A stretch of 9,826 bases of DNA from CAZVTU01 sp964630295 (GCA_964630295.1 CAZVTU010000021.1:1-9826), one strand, 5' to 3'; positions 1 to 6,798 are shown, counted from the stretch's first letter. Numbers and translations: made by a program. The notes: generated from the sequence alone by a model not told the origin.

Positions 1-495
1 ATTTTAGGCATTGATCCGGGTACAGCTAGCACCGGTTACGGAATTATTAAAAAAATCCGGATGGGAAAAGATAACAAAAACCGGAAAAAATTAAGATGTT
101 TAAGCTACGGCGTCATTAAAACTACTCCCGATTTTACTCCACCAGAAAGATTAAAAAAATTAAATAATGAGCTTAGTAAATTAATAAAAAAGCATCGTCC
201 GACGGTTTTAGTAATAGAAAATGTATATTTTTTTAAAAACCTAAAAACCGTTATGCCGGTCAGTCAGGCTGAAGGAGTTATTCTGCTAACTGCAGCTAAA
301 AATAATACTCCGGTTTTCGAACTTTCCCCTCTTCAAGCAAAAATGGCCATTACTGGTTATGGCCGAGCAGAAAAAATTCAGGTTCAAAAAAAAATAAAAA
401 CCCTACTTAATTTAAAAGAACTTCCTAAGCCCGATGATGCGGCCGATGCTTTAGCTATTGCTGTTGCTTTTTCTCTCCAAAAAGAAAAGATTTAA
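1..495 (+). CDS. ruvC: Crossover junction endodeoxyribonuclease RuvC (5' truncated by window edge)
   Basis: RuvC is the dimeric resolvase that nicks Holliday junctions symmetrically, working with RuvAB in recombinational repair. The reading frame is open from base 1, and the first codons give the RuvC N-terminus (ILGIDPGTASTGYG) with the first catalytic Asp. Only one or two residues are probably missing, so the ATG at 61 is internal and is not the start. The other acidic residues of the RNase H-like active site are visible: Glu in LVIENVYF and the two Asp residues of the C-terminal KPDDAADALAIA motif. Typical family blocks are also present (SQAEGVILL, GYGRAEKIQVQ). A short Lys/Arg-rich stretch follows the first strand, about residues 16-29. 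The product appears full length apart from the edge. It ends 5 nt before a strong promoter, with no obvious terminator of its own. Confidence 0.95.
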   Translation: MLGIDPGTASTGYGIIKKIRMGKDNKNRKKLRCLSYGVIKTTPDFTPPERLKKLNNELSKLIKKHRPTVLVIENVYFFKNLKTVMPVSQAEGVILLTAAKNNTPVFELSPLQAKMAITGYGRAEKIQVQKKIKTLLNLKELPKPDDAADALAIAVAFSLQKEKI

Positions 496-500
496 CCCTC

Positions 501-528
501 TTGACAAGATTTTTAAGACTAATATAAT
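501..528 (+). promoter_or_regulatory. Sigma70-type promoter of the small RNA/acidic ORF unit
   Basis: A perfect -35 box TTGACA (501-506) and a perfect -10 box TATAAT (523-528) are separated by 16 nt. Transcription would start near 535. It lies immediately after the ruvC stop and faces away from it, so it must drive the 535-797 unit. It is the closest match to consensus of the promoter candidates in the window, which suggests an abundant transcript. Confidence 0.8.
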
Positions 529-534
529 ACTGGG

Positions 535-640
535 TAGAACCGAACCCTGTTTAATTTCCCAAATTAAATAGGGTAAAGGTCGATGAAAAATCGAATAATC
601 AAAACCTGCTCCGCTAAAAAAGCGGAGCGAATAGGTTTTA
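535..640 (+). ncRNA. Structured leader or small RNA with three hairpins, class unknown
   Basis: The predicted transcript begins with three consecutive stem-loops read directly from the sequence. Hairpin 1 pairs 544-557 with 561-574 (14 bp including one G-U, CCC loop). Hairpin 2 pairs 580-584 with 590-594 (5 bp, GAAAA loop). Hairpin 3 pairs 601-607 with 633-639, then 608-615 with 621-628 inside it, with an A5 loop and a 4-nt bulge at 629-632. None is followed by an unpaired U-tract, so they are not simple terminators, although the U4 at 636-639 pairs with A4 at 601-604. I do not recognise a known family: no signature of tmRNA, SRP RNA, RNase P RNA, 6S RNA or a common riboswitch is visible. It could be the 5' leader of the downstream acidic ORF, or part of a ~260-nt noncoding RNA ending at 797. 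Hairpin 1 as DNA is also a symmetric AT-rich palindrome that could be an operator. Confidence 0.45.
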
Positions 641-660
641 TAACTAAAGAAAATTATAAT

Positions 661-762
661 ATGGAAGAATTAAAAATTTTAAATCAGGAAGAAACTCCTG
701 AAGAAACTCCTGAAGAAGAAACTTCAGAAGAGGGAGAAGAAGGAGAATCTTCTGTTGAGTAA
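661..762 (+). CDS. Short very acidic hypothetical peptide (33 aa)
   Basis: This ATG-to-TAA ORF encodes 33 residues (MEELKILNQEETPEETPEEE...), almost half of them Glu and none aromatic. It is probably disordered and has no recognisable domain. Support comes from context: it sits between a near-consensus promoter and a strong terminator and fills the space between the hairpins and the terminator. Against it, there is no clear Shine-Dalgarno sequence, though that holds for several real genes here, and Glu-rich coding can arise from purine-rich noncoding DNA. The same frame stays open upstream to an ATG at 583, giving a 59-aa version with a basic N-terminal part (MKNRIIKTCSAKKAERIGF...) and AAAGG at 575-579. 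That longer version would have to be translated through hairpin 3, and its start lies inside hairpin 2. I prefer 661 because the hairpins look like RNA structure. Function unknown. Confidence 0.4.
   Translation: MEELKILNQEETPEETPEEETSEEGEEGESSVE
691..714 (+). repeat. Two tandem copies of a 12-bp unit within the acidic ORF
   Basis: Two perfect adjacent copies of GAAACTCCTGAA (691-702 and 703-714) encode ETPE twice. The unit is a multiple of three, so copy-number changes would preserve the reading frame. Confidence 0.8.
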
Positions 763-763
763 A

Positions 764-797
764 AGAAGAAAGCCCCCATTAATGGGGGCTTTCTTCT
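764..797. terminator. Bidirectional intrinsic terminator shared by the acidic-ORF unit and tyrS
   Basis: This is a perfect inverted repeat: 764-780 is the exact reverse complement of 781-797. The core is GCCCCCATT/AATGGGGGC, flanked by AGAAGAAA on the left and TTTCTTCT on the right. Each strand therefore reads a GC-rich stem followed by a pyrimidine-rich, U-rich tail. It lies 2 nt after the plus-strand ORF stop (762) and 16 nt past the tyrS stop (813-815 on the minus strand), so it is placed to end both convergent transcripts. Confidence 0.9.
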
Positions 798-812
798 AAA
801 TAATGTAGTTTT

Positions 813-2009
813 CTAAATTATTTTTAAAAATTTTCTTTTCCCCACTTGGATGATTAATCCTTTTTTTATTTTAAGCTCCTTCTGCCAATTATCTTGTGTT
901 TTACCATCAATCTTTACTCCTTTTTGAACAATCAACCTTTTAGCCTCCGATTTTGAAGAAACTAATTTTGTTTTTACTAATAAATCGAGTAGGGAAATTT
1001 TTTGTTCTTTAAGTTTAATCTCAGGCACTTTAGAAGGAATCTTTTTTTCGCGAAAAATTCTTCTAAACTCTTCTTTCGCTTGTAAGGCAGCCGCTTGAGA
1101 ATGATATTTCTTTACAATCTCGAGAGCTAACTTCTCTTTTAAGTCTCTGGGGTTGATTTTTTTCTTCCGGAGAGACTTTTTAAATTTTTGAATTGTTTGG
1201 TTGGGAAGATCTGTTAATAGTTCTAAATAAGGAATAATAAGATTGTCAGGAATTGACATAATTTTACCGAACATTTGATTGGGAGAGTCGTCTATCCAAA
1301 TGCAATTTCCAGAGGTCTTACTCATTGCCTTTCCATCTGTTCCTAAAATCATCGGGCAAGTTAAAACGAATTTTTCTTTCTTAAGAAGTTTTTCTTCAAG
1401 TTCTCTCCCAATTAACATATTAAATATTTGATCGGTTCCTCCAATTTCTAAATCGGTTTTCAAAAAAACTGAATCATATCCTTGTAGGAGGGGGTATAAA
1501 AATTCATGAGTCCAAACTGTTCCTCCTTTTTTAATTCTTTTTTGAAACATTTCTCTTTGAAAAAGCTTGGCAGCACTGATTTTTGAGGTTATTTTTATAA
1601 TATCTTCCAGTTTTAATTTTAAAAGCCATTCTCCATTATATCTAATTTTTATCTTTTTAAAATTTATAATTTTCTCTACTTGTTCTTTCCAGTTTTTAAT
1701 GTTTTCTTGAATTTCTTTTTTAGTAATTGTAGGTCGGGTTGTTTCTCTGAGTGAAGGATCTCCTGCTAAAACCGTTCCGGTACCTACAACCAAGATTGCT
1801 TCGTGTCCTAAATCAGCGAAATCTTGAAGTTTACGAAGAGTAATCGTGTGGCCTAAATGAAGTTTTTTACCAGTCGGATCAACACCTAAATAAAGCCTAA
1901 TTTTTCTTTGTCGCATTATTTTTTTTAGTTGATTTTTATTAGGTAAAATTTGCTCTACATTTCGGGTTAAAACTTCTTCTATTTTTTTTAAATTAGTATT
2001 TATCTTCAT
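813..2009 (-). CDS. tyrS: Tyrosyl-tRNA synthetase
   Basis: This class I aminoacyl-tRNA synthetase charges tRNA-Tyr with tyrosine in the cytoplasm. The Rossmann fold carries the HIGH-type motif HLGH at residues 51-54, after GVDPTGKK. The tyrosine-pocket region has the TyrZ-type signature LLQGYDS (around 174-180), followed by EIGGTDQIFN. The KMSKS loop is GKAMSKT (226-232), in which Ala replaces the first Lys and Thr the final Ser. The C-terminus (about 338-398) is an S4-type RNA-binding domain (LLVKTKLVSSKSEAKRLI, KGVKIDG). At 398 aa it matches the usual TyrZ subgroup length. The start at 2009 is preferred because the first helix (KKIEEVLTRNVEQILP) aligns with the family N-terminus. It diverges from the penicillin-binding protein gene across 41 bp. 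I saw no T-box leader, for which there is no room. Confidence 0.95.
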   Translation of the reverse strand: MKINTNLKKIEEVLTRNVEQILPNKNQLKKIMRQRKIRLYLGVDPTGKKLHLGHTITLRKLQDFADLGHEAILVVGTGTVLAGDPSLRETTRPTITKKEIQENIKNWKEQVEKIINFKKIKIRYNGEWLLKLKLEDIIKITSKISAAKLFQREMFQKRIKKGGTVWTHEFLYPLLQGYDSVFLKTDLEIGGTDQIFNMLIGRELEEKLLKKEKFVLTCPMILGTDGKAMSKTSGNCIWIDDSPNQMFGKIMSIPDNLIIPYLELLTDLPNQTIQKFKKSLRKKKINPRDLKEKLALEIVKKYHSQAAALQAKEEFRRIFREKKIPSKVPEIKLKEQKISLLDLLVKTKLVSSKSEAKRLIVQKGVKIDGKTQDNWQKELKIKKGLIIQVGKRKFLKII

Positions 2010-2017
2010 ACAATTTT

Positions 2018-2046
2018 ATCTTAAAATAAAAAAGGTAGGTTGTAAA
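2018..2046 (-). promoter_or_regulatory. Candidate promoter of tyrS
   Basis: On the minus strand, TTTACA (2041-2046) and TAAGAT (2018-2023) are 17 nt apart. Transcription would then begin at about the tyrS ATG, implying a leaderless or nearly leaderless mRNA. The -10 match is only 4 of 6 in very AT-rich DNA, so this is tentative. Confidence 0.35.
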
Positions 2047-2050
2047 TTTT

Positions 2051-4051
2051 ATGGCTGAAAGAAAAAGGTATTTAAAAACCTATAAAGAAAATAAACCCCA
2101 AAAAAGAGTTTTTTTTGTTTTTAAATTATTGGGTTTTGTTTTTTTATTTTTGATTTTAATTATTTCTTTTACCTTTATTTTTTATGCTAAAGATCTACCC
2201 CAACCGGAAAAATTTACCGAAAAGCATTTTGTTCAATCAACTAAAATTTATGATCGCACAGGTGAGGTTTTATTATACGAAATTTATGGGGAAGAAAAGA
2301 GAACTTTAATTCCTTTAGAAAAAATTCCGAATTATCTTAAACAAGCGGTTATTGTCGCTGAAGATGAAAATTTTTATCAACATTTTGGGATTGATTTTAA
2401 AGGAATATTAAGAGCTATTTTGATTAATTTAAAATTAGGAAAACCAATTTATGGTGGTTCCACTATCCCTCAACAATTAATAAGATCGACTTTTTTTACC
2501 CCAGAAAAAACTATTGAAAGGAAGGTAAGGGAAATTGTTCTAGCTTTAGAATTAGATCGGCGTTACTCAAAAGAGCAAATTTTGGGATGGTATCTAAATC
2601 AAGTTCCTTTCGGAGAAAATTCTTACGGGGTAGAGGCGGCTAGTCAAACTTATTTTGGAAAATCGGCTTCTGAAATTTCTTTACCAGAAGCAGCTGTTTT
2701 AGCTTCTTTAATTCAGGCTCCCAGTCGTCTATCTCCTTACGGACCAAATAAAGATCAATTACTGAAAAGGAAAGATTATATTTTAGACAGAATGGCAACT
2801 GAAGGATATTTAACGAAAGAAGAGGTAGAAAAAGCCAAAAAAGAAGAAATACATTTTATTGAAAATCCAATTCAAATTAAAGCTCCTTATTTTACTTTGT
2901 GGGTTAAACAACAAATAGAACAAAAATATGGAGAAGAATTTTTAAGAACCGCTGGATTAAAAATATACACTTCTTTAGATTGGGAATTACAACAAATAGC
3001 TGAAGAAGTCCTCAGAGAAGGAGTTGAAAGAAATAAAATCTATAATGCTTATAATGGAAGTTTAGTGGCGATTTCACCAAAAACTGGAGAAATTTTAGCA
3101 ATGACAGTTGGGAAAGGTGATTATTATGCTCCTTCTTATCCCAAAGGTTGTATCTCAGGTGTAAATTGTTTGTTCGATCCTAAATTTAACGTTGTTGTTG
3201 GAACAAAAACAAATCCCGGACGTCAACCCGGTTCTGCTTTTAAACCTTTTGTTTACGCTGCTGCTTTTAAAAAAGGTTATACCGCCACCACTACGGTAAG
3301 CGATGAAAAAACCAATTTTGGAATTTGGGGAGATAAAGAATATATTCCTCAAAATTATGACGGAAAATTTCGCGGTTTAGTAACGCTTAGGGAGGGACTT
3401 GCTCAATCTTTAAACATCCCCTCAATAAAAGTTCTTTATCTAGCTGGCACTGAAAATATTATTGATAGTCTAACTCTAAATGATTTTACTGGGAAAGAAA
3501 ATGTTTTTGTTAAGGGATTAAAAAATAGTATTGAAATAGCAAAAATAATGGGGATTACTACTCTAAATAAACCTCTCTCTTTTTATGGCCCATCAATTGT
3601 TTTGGGAGGTGGAGAAGTAAAATTGTTAGACATTACTTCTGCTTATGGTGTTTTTGCTAATGACGGTTTAAGAGTACCTCCTATATCTATTTTAAAAATT
3701 ATTGACAGTGAAGGGAAAATTATTGAAAAAAATAAAAAAACCCCAAAAAGAGTTATTTCTGAAAAAGTAGCTAAGATAATTAACGATATTCTTTCAGATA
3801 ATGAAGCGAGAGCTCCGATGTTTGGTCTTAAATCAGCGTTATATTTTGAAAATTATCAAGTTGCTGCTAAAACTGGAACTACCCAAGATTATCGAGACGC
3901 GTGGACAATAGGTTATACTCCAATAATTACTACTGGAGTTTGGGTTGGGAATAATGATAACACCCCTATGATGAAACAACCTGGTGTAGTTTTAGCTGGA
4001 TCAATCTTCCACGAGTTTATGGAAAAAGCTCTTTTTAGATACACACCTTAA
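2051..4051 (+). CDS. Class A penicillin-binding protein (bifunctional glycosyltransferase/transpeptidase)
   Basis: This enzyme polymerises glycan strands from lipid II and cross-links peptidoglycan outside the membrane. A short basic cytoplasmic N-terminus (1-19) precedes one transmembrane anchor (about 20-46). The GT51 domain follows with EDENFYQHFG (catalytic Glu104), GGSTIPQQ (135-142), the RKVREIVLALELDRRYSKEQ region and YLNQVPFG. The transpeptidase domain has all three motifs: SAFK with nucleophile Ser395 and Lys398, SLN at 453-455, and KTGT at 607-610. At 666 aa it lacks the long C-terminal extensions of some relatives and ends soon after the GVWVGNND block. AAGGTAGG upstream, about 10 nt from the ATG, may serve as a distant ribosome site. 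The gene converges on dnaN with a 4-nt gap and no visible terminator. Orthology to PBP1A in particular is not assigned. Confidence 0.95.
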   Translation: MAERKRYLKTYKENKPQKRVFFVFKLLGFVFLFLILIISFTFIFYAKDLPQPEKFTEKHFVQSTKIYDRTGEVLLYEIYGEEKRTLIPLEKIPNYLKQAVIVAEDENFYQHFGIDFKGILRAILINLKLGKPIYGGSTIPQQLIRSTFFTPEKTIERKVREIVLALELDRRYSKEQILGWYLNQVPFGENSYGVEAASQTYFGKSASEISLPEAAVLASLIQAPSRLSPYGPNKDQLLKRKDYILDRMATEGYLTKEEVEKAKKEEIHFIENPIQIKAPYFTLWVKQQIEQKYGEEFLRTAGLKIYTSLDWELQQIAEEVLREGVERNKIYNAYNGSLVAISPKTGEILAMTVGKGDYYAPSYPKGCISGVNCLFDPKFNVVVGTKTNPGRQPGSAFKPFVYAAAFKKGYTATTTVSDEKTNFGIWGDKEYIPQNYDGKFRGLVTLREGLAQSLNIPSIKVLYLAGTENIIDSLTLNDFTGKENVFVKGLKNSIEIAKIMGITTLNKPLSFYGPSIVLGGGEVKLLDITSAYGVFANDGLRVPPISILKIIDSEGKIIEKNKKTPKRVISEKVAKIINDILSDNEARAPMFGLKSALYFENYQVAAKTGTTQDYRDAWTIGYTPIITTGVWVGNNDNTPMMKQPGVVLAGSIFHEFMEKALFRYTP

Positions 4052-4055
4052 AAGT

Positions 4056-5201
4056 TTAAGTAGATTTAATCGGCATTACTAAATAAAGATAACTATCATC
4101 ACCTTTTAATCGGAGAACACCAGGTTTTTCAGAGTTAATCAACTCTAAAACAACCTCTGGTTTTTTTTCTTTTGAGACTATACTTAAAAGCCCATCTAAT
4201 AAAAAACGGTAATTAAAAGAAATTTCACAAGGTTTACCTTCAACTTTAACGTTTAGAAAACTATGATATTCCCCAATATCTGGACTTTGACTGTAAAAAT
4301 CAACTTGATTTTTCTTTGGATCTATTTTTAATTTAATTTCGTTAATTTTCCCACTAAAAAGAGAGGCTGATTTTATATGATTAATAATTTCGTCTTTCAA
4401 AAAAAAGACGGAGGTTTCATATTTTTTAGGTATGATTTCTTGGTAATTTGGGTATTCCCCTTCAATTAAACGGGAAATTAAATGAATTTGAGGATGATGG
4501 GTTTCCGGCATTAAAATCTCAAAAAGGACTTGGTTTGGGGAAAAATAAATATTTAAATTATTTTCTTTCTCCCCGAAAATATTTATTATTTCTTTAGCAG
4601 CTCTTTGAGGAATTATCAAACTGTAACCTTGAGAAATATTTATATCTTCTGAATTTAGGGTTAATTTTTTTTCTCCTAAGCGAAAACTATCGGTTGCTGC
4701 CATAATAACTAAATTTTTTTGAAAAGAGAGAAAAACTCCAGAAATTTCAGGTTTACTAGATGAGTAGTTTGCGATATCGACAATTTGATTTAGATTTTGA
4801 CAAAAATTTTTACTGTTTACTGAAATTTTTTCCGTAGTTGAAATTTGAGGAATAATTGGAAAATCTTCAGGGTTAACTCCTTTTAATAAAGTTTGGTAAT
4901 TTTCACAATTTATTACTAAATTTAAATCTTTAATTTCTAAATTAATCGGTTTATTCGGAAGAAAATTAACTAAGTTAGATAAAATTCGACTTGGAATAGC
5001 AATTTTTCCTTCTCTTTCAGTCTTCACTAAAGACCACCATTTTATACCAATTTCTAGATCGGTAGCTGATAAATTAACGAAATTTTTTTCTGTAGTTATT
5101 AAGATATTATTTAAAATTGGTAAATTTAATGATTTTGATGAAATTCTTTCAACAATACTTATTCCTTCTTTTAATTTTTCTTTAAGAATTGTTATTTTCA
5201 T
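4056..5201 (-). CDS. dnaN: DNA polymerase III beta subunit (sliding clamp)
   Basis: The beta clamp forms a ring around DNA, tethers DNA polymerase III and recruits other repair and replication proteins. The 381-aa length suits three repeated clamp domains. Family landmarks run in order: the N-terminal KITILKEKLKEGISIVERI helix, the SATDLEIGI strand, EDFPIIP at the domain 1/2 border, AATDSFRLGEKKL in domain 2, SRLIEGEYPNYQEIIP at the start of domain 3, FNYRFLLDGL, and the C-terminal YLYLVMPIK. It lies downstream of dnaA on the same strand, the standard origin order, across a 131-bp AT-rich gap. No Shine-Dalgarno sequence is visible before the ATG, only A/T-rich DNA. I see no convincing separate promoter, so readthrough from dnaA is possible. 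Confidence 0.97.
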   Translation of the reverse strand: MKITILKEKLKEGISIVERISSKSLNLPILNNILITTEKNFVNLSATDLEIGIKWWSLVKTEREGKIAIPSRILSNLVNFLPNKPINLEIKDLNLVINCENYQTLLKGVNPEDFPIIPQISTTEKISVNSKNFCQNLNQIVDIANYSSSKPEISGVFLSFQKNLVIMAATDSFRLGEKKLTLNSEDINISQGYSLIIPQRAAKEIINIFGEKENNLNIYFSPNQVLFEILMPETHHPQIHLISRLIEGEYPNYQEIIPKKYETSVFFLKDEIINHIKSASLFSGKINEIKLKIDPKKNQVDFYSQSPDIGEYHSFLNVKVEGKPCEISFNYRFLLDGLLSIVSKEKKPEVVLELINSEKPGVLRLKGDDSYLYLVMPIKST

Positions 5202-5211
5202 TTTTTAAATA

Positions 5212-5229
5212 ATTAATTAGATTAATTAA
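5212..5229 (+). repeat. Tandem AT-rich 9-mer beside dnaN
   Basis: ATTAATTAG (5212-5220) is followed directly by ATTAATTAA (5221-5229), an 8-of-9 match. It lies in the presumed origin just upstream of the dnaN ATG. It may be part of the unwinding region or simply low-complexity sequence. Confidence 0.5.
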
Positions 5230-5232
5230 GGT

Positions 5233-5241
5233 TGGGGATAA
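5233..5241 (-). promoter_or_regulatory. DnaA-box-like site
   Basis: The minus strand reads TTATCCCCA, one mismatch to TTATCCACA. It borders the nearly pure A/T stretch 5241-5290, as expected for a DnaA site next to an unwinding element. Confidence 0.5.
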
Positions 5242-5332
5242 ATTTTTATTTTATTTATTTTAGTTTAAAAAATTAATGATAAAAATTTTTGGTTTTTTTG
5301 TGGGTTTCTACTTGTTTTTATTTAATAACATT

Positions 5333-5341
5333 TTATCCACT
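5333..5341 (+). promoter_or_regulatory. DnaA-box-like site overlapping the dnaA stop codon
   Basis: The plus strand reads TTATCCACT, one mismatch (last base) to TTATCCACA. Its first three bases are the reverse complement of the dnaA TAA stop, so the site also encodes the last two DnaA residues. Confidence 0.55.
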
Positions 5342-6682
5342 AAAAATACGCTGTTTTATTAAGTTTATTTCATTGTTTAAGTTCTCATTAATTTCTAATT
5401 CTTTCATAATTTTTTCACAAGCATGAATAGCGGTAGTATGATCTTTTCCTCCAAATTTCCTTCCAATAAAAGGGTAAGAGCTTTTTAATTCTTCTCTTAA
5501 TAAAAACATTGCTATTTGTCTTGGCCTTACCACTTCTTTTTTTCTTGAGGGAGAAAGAAGTTCACTTTCTTTTAAATCATAAAACTCAGCAACCACTTGA
5601 ATTATTTTTTTAGGGTTAGCTACTTTATTAGGAGAAAGAAACAAACTTCTAAGTAAAGTTTTAGCAATATCTAACGTAGGTATTTGATTATTTATTTTTT
5701 GATAAGCTATTAATCGATTTAAAGCTCCCTCAAGCTCTCTAATATTTCTTTGTATATTAGAAGCAATATAATCCAATATTTCTTCTGGAAAATCGATTCC
5801 TTTTTCTTGACTTTTTGCTTTCAAGATAGCCACCCTTGTCTCATAATCAGGATAGCTAATATCACCAATCATCCCTCCTTCAAAACGTGATCTTAATCTT
5901 TCAGTTAAAGCTGGAATAGCTTTTGGTGGTCGGTCAGAAGAGAGAATAATTTGTTTATTACTTTCATATAAAGCATTAAAAGTATGGAAAAATTCCTCCT
6001 GAGTTTTTTCTTTTCCAGCTAAAAAATGAACATCGTCTAAAATAAGAACATCAACTGCCCGATATTTGGTTTTAAAATTTTCAATTGCGTGATTTTTTAT
6101 TGAAGAGACTACTCCAGCAGTAAATTTTTCAGCTGGGATATATTTTACTTTTTTTAAAGAAAAATTCTTAATAATACTATTGCCAATTGCTTGGAGAAGG
6201 TGAGTTTTGCCAAGACCGACTCCTCCATAAATAAAAAGAGGATTATAAACAAGGCCTGGTTTTTTTGATACAGCCCAGGCAGCAGCATGAGCTAATTCAT
6301 TAAATGGTCCCACCACAAAATTATCAAAAGTATAACGGGGATTAAGATTAGTTTCTCGATTAATTTTAAATTCTTCAAATTCGAGTTGGCCGGCTTCAGG
6401 TAAAGAAACAGGAGTTTTTTTGATGGTTTTTAACTCAGATTTCCCAATAGTATATTTTACTTCTTTTATTTCTTTATCTAAATTATATAAAATTTTAAAA
6501 ATAGTTTTCCCATATTTATTTTCCAACCACTCTTTAGCAAAGGAATTAGGAACAAAGATAACTACCCGCCCATCTTTATAAGAAGCAATTCCAGTATCTT
6601 TGAACCAAGTAGCGAAATTTGCCTGTGAGATAGTTAATTGGATTTGAGCAAGAACTGCTTGCCAAAGCTCTTCTTTCATCAT
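5333..6682 (-). CDS. dnaA: Chromosomal replication initiator protein DnaA
   Basis: DnaA is the ATP-dependent AAA+ initiator that binds DnaA boxes, melts the origin and loads the helicase. Domain I (about 1-80) contains LWQAVLAQIQ and TWFKDT. A short linker, about 81-115, serves as domain II. Domain III begins near NPRYTFDNFVVGP and has Walker A GGVGLGKT (153-160), Walker B LILDDVHF (213-220), the SSDRPP sensor region (258-263) and RLRSRFEGG (262-270) with the likely arginine finger. Domain IV carries RPRQIAMFL and the DNA-reading motif GGKDHTT (411-417). Asp, His and Thr, which read the DnaA box in E. coli, are kept, while the usual Arg before them is Lys. Two consecutive ATGs (6682 and 6679) are possible starts. 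The length of 449 aa is normal. No Shine-Dalgarno sequence is seen. Confidence 0.98.
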   Translation of the reverse strand: MMKEELWQAVLAQIQLTISQANFATWFKDTGIASYKDGRVVIFVPNSFAKEWLENKYGKTIFKILYNLDKEIKEVKYTIGKSELKTIKKTPVSLPEAGQLEFEEFKINRETNLNPRYTFDNFVVGPFNELAHAAAWAVSKKPGLVYNPLFIYGGVGLGKTHLLQAIGNSIIKNFSLKKVKYIPAEKFTAGVVSSIKNHAIENFKTKYRAVDVLILDDVHFLAGKEKTQEEFFHTFNALYESNKQIILSSDRPPKAIPALTERLRSRFEGGMIGDISYPDYETRVAILKAKSQEKGIDFPEEILDYIASNIQRNIRELEGALNRLIAYQKINNQIPTLDIAKTLLRSLFLSPNKVANPKKIIQVVAEFYDLKESELLSPSRKKEVVRPRQIAMFLLREELKSSYPFIGRKFGGKDHTTAIHACEKIMKELEINENLNNEINLIKQRIFSG

Positions 6683-6714
6683 AAGAAACTAAAATTTAAA
6701 AAATTTCTTCAATA

Positions 6715-6740
6715 ATTATAATAACACAAAGTCAAGTCAA
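6715..6740 (-). promoter_or_regulatory. Candidate promoter of dnaA
   Basis: The minus strand has a perfect -10 TATAAT (6715-6720). Upstream are two overlapping TTGACT copies (6735-6740 and 6730-6735), but the better spacing is only 14 nt, shorter than usual. Transcription would start near 6708, about 25 nt before the dnaA ATG. The -10 box is convincing; the -35 assignment is uncertain. Confidence 0.45.
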
Positions 6741-6798
6741 ATTAAAATAAAAAGGAAAAAGAAGAAAATGTTAAAAAAATGAGGATAACTTGGGGAAA

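Larger units (their letters stand above)
5202..5332. other. Probable replication origin (oriC), dnaN-dnaA intergenic region
   Basis: This gap has the layout expected of a bacterial origin. A DnaA-box-like site, TTATCCCCA on the minus strand (5233-5241, 8 of 9 to TTATCCACA), is followed by a stretch (5241-5290) with only two G/C bases in 50, a natural unwinding element. A weaker CCCACA-containing site (5299-5307, minus strand, 6 of 9) follows. A second strong box, TTATCCACT (5333-5341, plus strand), overlaps the dnaA stop codon. Next to dnaN, a 9-mer is directly repeated (5212-5220 and 5221-5229). The neighbouring dnaA-rpmH gap is the alternative site, and both could contribute. Confidence 0.6.

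Noticed and set aside
61..63. ATG as start of ruvC
   Set aside because: The frame is open to base 1 and the upstream codons encode the conserved GIDPGT catalytic motif; the gene is cut by the window edge.
531..542. Resemblance to the T-box motif (GGGTGGTACCGCG)
   Set aside because: It lies at the predicted transcription start, is not followed by an antiterminator/terminator pair, and the downstream gene is not an aminoacyl-tRNA synthetase on that strand.
601..639. Hairpin 3 as an intrinsic terminator
   Set aside because: The U4 run is separated from the GC-rich stem by a bulge and is itself paired with A4; a far better terminator lies at 764-797. Attenuation remains possible but unsupported.
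3155..3352. 65-codon minus-strand ORF inside the penicillin-binding protein gene
   Set aside because: It lies wholly within a well-conserved transpeptidase coding region and its product has no recognisable features; it is an antisense shadow.
4052..4055. Terminator between the convergent penicillin-binding protein gene and dnaN
   Set aside because: Only 4 nt separate the genes, and no GC-rich stem with a U-tract is visible in either gene end.
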